29,913 nt of DNA from Candidatus Uhrbacteria bacterium RIFOXYB2_FULL_45_11. Its GTDB lineage: Bacteria; Patescibacteriota; Patescibacteriia; UBA9934; GWF2-40-263. The stretch's first letter is position 1. Every line of letters begins with the position of its first letter. Below are positions 29,400-29,913 of this stretch, in pieces. Under the pieces are notes generated by a model. The model was not told the origin of the DNA. It was given only the letters and a program-made list of their open reading frames with translations, and ran no database searches. The position numbers and the translations under genes are program-made. The stretch spans positions 1-29,913 of the forward strand of contig MGFD01000050.1 in NCBI GenBank assembly GCA_001791715.1, in the 5' to 3' direction.

Positions 29400-29913
29400 A
29401 TGAAGAATATTTCCCTTTTGTTGGCCCTCGTGGCCATGGCCCTTTCGTCGATCGCGTTCGCGGCCCCTCCGGCGGCACCCGCGGCTCCGGCGGCGCCCGC
29501 TGCGGCAGCTTTCTGCCAGGACGAGGACAAGGACGGCTACTACGCCGTTGTCGCGGGCTGCGTCCCGCCTGCCGGCAAGAAGCCCGGCGACCTCGATGAC
29601 ACAGAGATTGCTGTGCATCCCGGTGCGCACGAAATCCTCGATAATCCGGTTGATGAGAACTGTGACGGTGTCACGGATTCCTCGGAGACCAAAGAGGAAG
29701 TGGCGAAAATGACGCCGTTTGGCGTTAATCCCTTTAATCGTCAGGCGGTGAAGGATTGGAGGGCTCGCGTGGCAGCGTGTAATGCTGCTCCGAATCATTG
29801 CGAAGTAAAGTATACCCGCGGCAAGTTCCGTCCCGCTGATGGATTTCGTCTGATGAGCAAGATGTGCGATGGCGTATGGGAGGTGGTCGAGTTGGCCGCC
29901 TATTCCCCGACTG
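29400..29913 (+). CDS. Secreted MopE-like metal-binding-motif protein (3'-truncated by window edge)
   Basis: 171 codons are visible and no stop is reached. The ATG is supported by AAGGAG 6 nt upstream. A clean signal peptide (about residues 1-21, ending SSIAFA) leads to an Ala/Pro repeat (APPAAPAAPAAPA), then the putative metal-binding motif of the MopE type: CQDEDKDGYY, then GDLDDTEIAVHPGAHEI and ENCDGVTD. Family motifs of this kind occur in secreted proteins, often in repeats. After it comes a domain with several Cys (AACNAAPNHCE, SKMCDG). The codons are markedly more GC-rich than those of the genes before it, especially at third positions, which may mark a transferred or highly expressed gene. 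Confidence 0.82.
   Translation, partial: MKNISLLLALVAMALSSIAFAAPPAAPAAPAAPAAAAFCQDEDKDGYYAVVAGCVPPAGKKPGDLDDTEIAVHPGAHEILDNPVDENCDGVTDSSETKEEVAKMTPFGVNPFNRQAVKDWRARVAACNAAPNHCEVKYTRGKFRPADGFRLMSKMCDGVWEVVELAAYSPT

Noticed and set aside
29196..29798. A 200-codon open frame on the minus strand over the MopE-like gene and its leader
   Set aside because: The plus strand has a clean signal peptide, SD and family motif; the minus frame is a by-product of high GC3.

Overview
The window looks like chromosomal DNA from a Patescibacteria (CPR) bacterium, probably of the Parcubacteria side (Magasanikbacteria/Uhrbacteria-like). The grounds are gene content and style: very large Cys-rich repeat surface proteins, a trio of TSP3-repeat membrane proteins, a four-helix-bundle (S23/IVS-type) gene, tightly packed small operons, and few Shine-Dalgarno (SD) sites before housekeeping genes. 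TGA is used as a stop (ybeY, nrdR and others), so it is not a code-25 lineage. The placement is an inference from content, not from a search.

Layout. 1-5108: the end of a giant secreted Cys-rich adhesin-like protein. 5237-7710: three tandem single-pass proteins ending in Ca-binding TSP3 repeats. 7814-11590: ybeY, dgkA, ftsA, ftsZ. 11779-14902: nrdR, an HtrA protease and pyruvate kinase. 14955-15890: two small lipoproteins with a possible tiny ORF between them. 15968-22849, mostly minus strand: tRNA-Asp, an RluB-like protein, a presenilin/SPP-like GxGD protease, a tail-tagged membrane protein, rplT-rpmI-infC, smpB (plus strand), a second tail-tagged secreted protein and a HAD-like protein. 23052-23442: a tmRNA gene (ssrA), complete with pseudoknots, tag frame and CCA end. 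23491-28288: a membrane/envelope operon with an AI-2E-type permease, a catalytically dead HtrA paralogue and a Wzz-like protein. 28302-28802: a four-helix-bundle gene between inverted 9-nt-unit arrays. 28812-28947: a putative minus-strand small RNA. 29046-29913: a long structured leader and the start of a secreted MopE-like protein that runs off the window.

The main discoveries are four. (1) A family of ordered short-period repeat arrays sits in intergenic regions, often as inverted pairs and often ending just before a start codon. One kind has 9-nt units with fixed ends AAGGC...GGCCGAA, usually exactly five units; another has 7-nt units. One inverted pair brackets the four-helix-bundle gene, like an rRNA intervening sequence that has left the rRNA. 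(2) Two otherwise unrelated exported proteins share a 16-residue C-terminal tail, a candidate sorting or anchoring signal. (3) Genes fall into two initiation classes: SD-led genes with ordinary leaders, and genes with no SD, several of them apparently leaderless. A putative small RNA exposes a UCUCCUCCU loop that is complementary to SD sites. (4) There are inactive-looking enzyme copies: HtrA with the whole triad replaced, and an RluB-type protein lacking the catalytic Asp.

The housekeeping genes form a coherent set: ribosome rescue (ssrA, smpB), translation (infC, rpmI, rplT, tRNA-Asp, ybeY), division (ftsA, ftsZ), nucleotide control (nrdR) and glycolysis (pyk). The exported proteins suggest a cell envelope rich in calcium-binding and disulfide-bonded modules.
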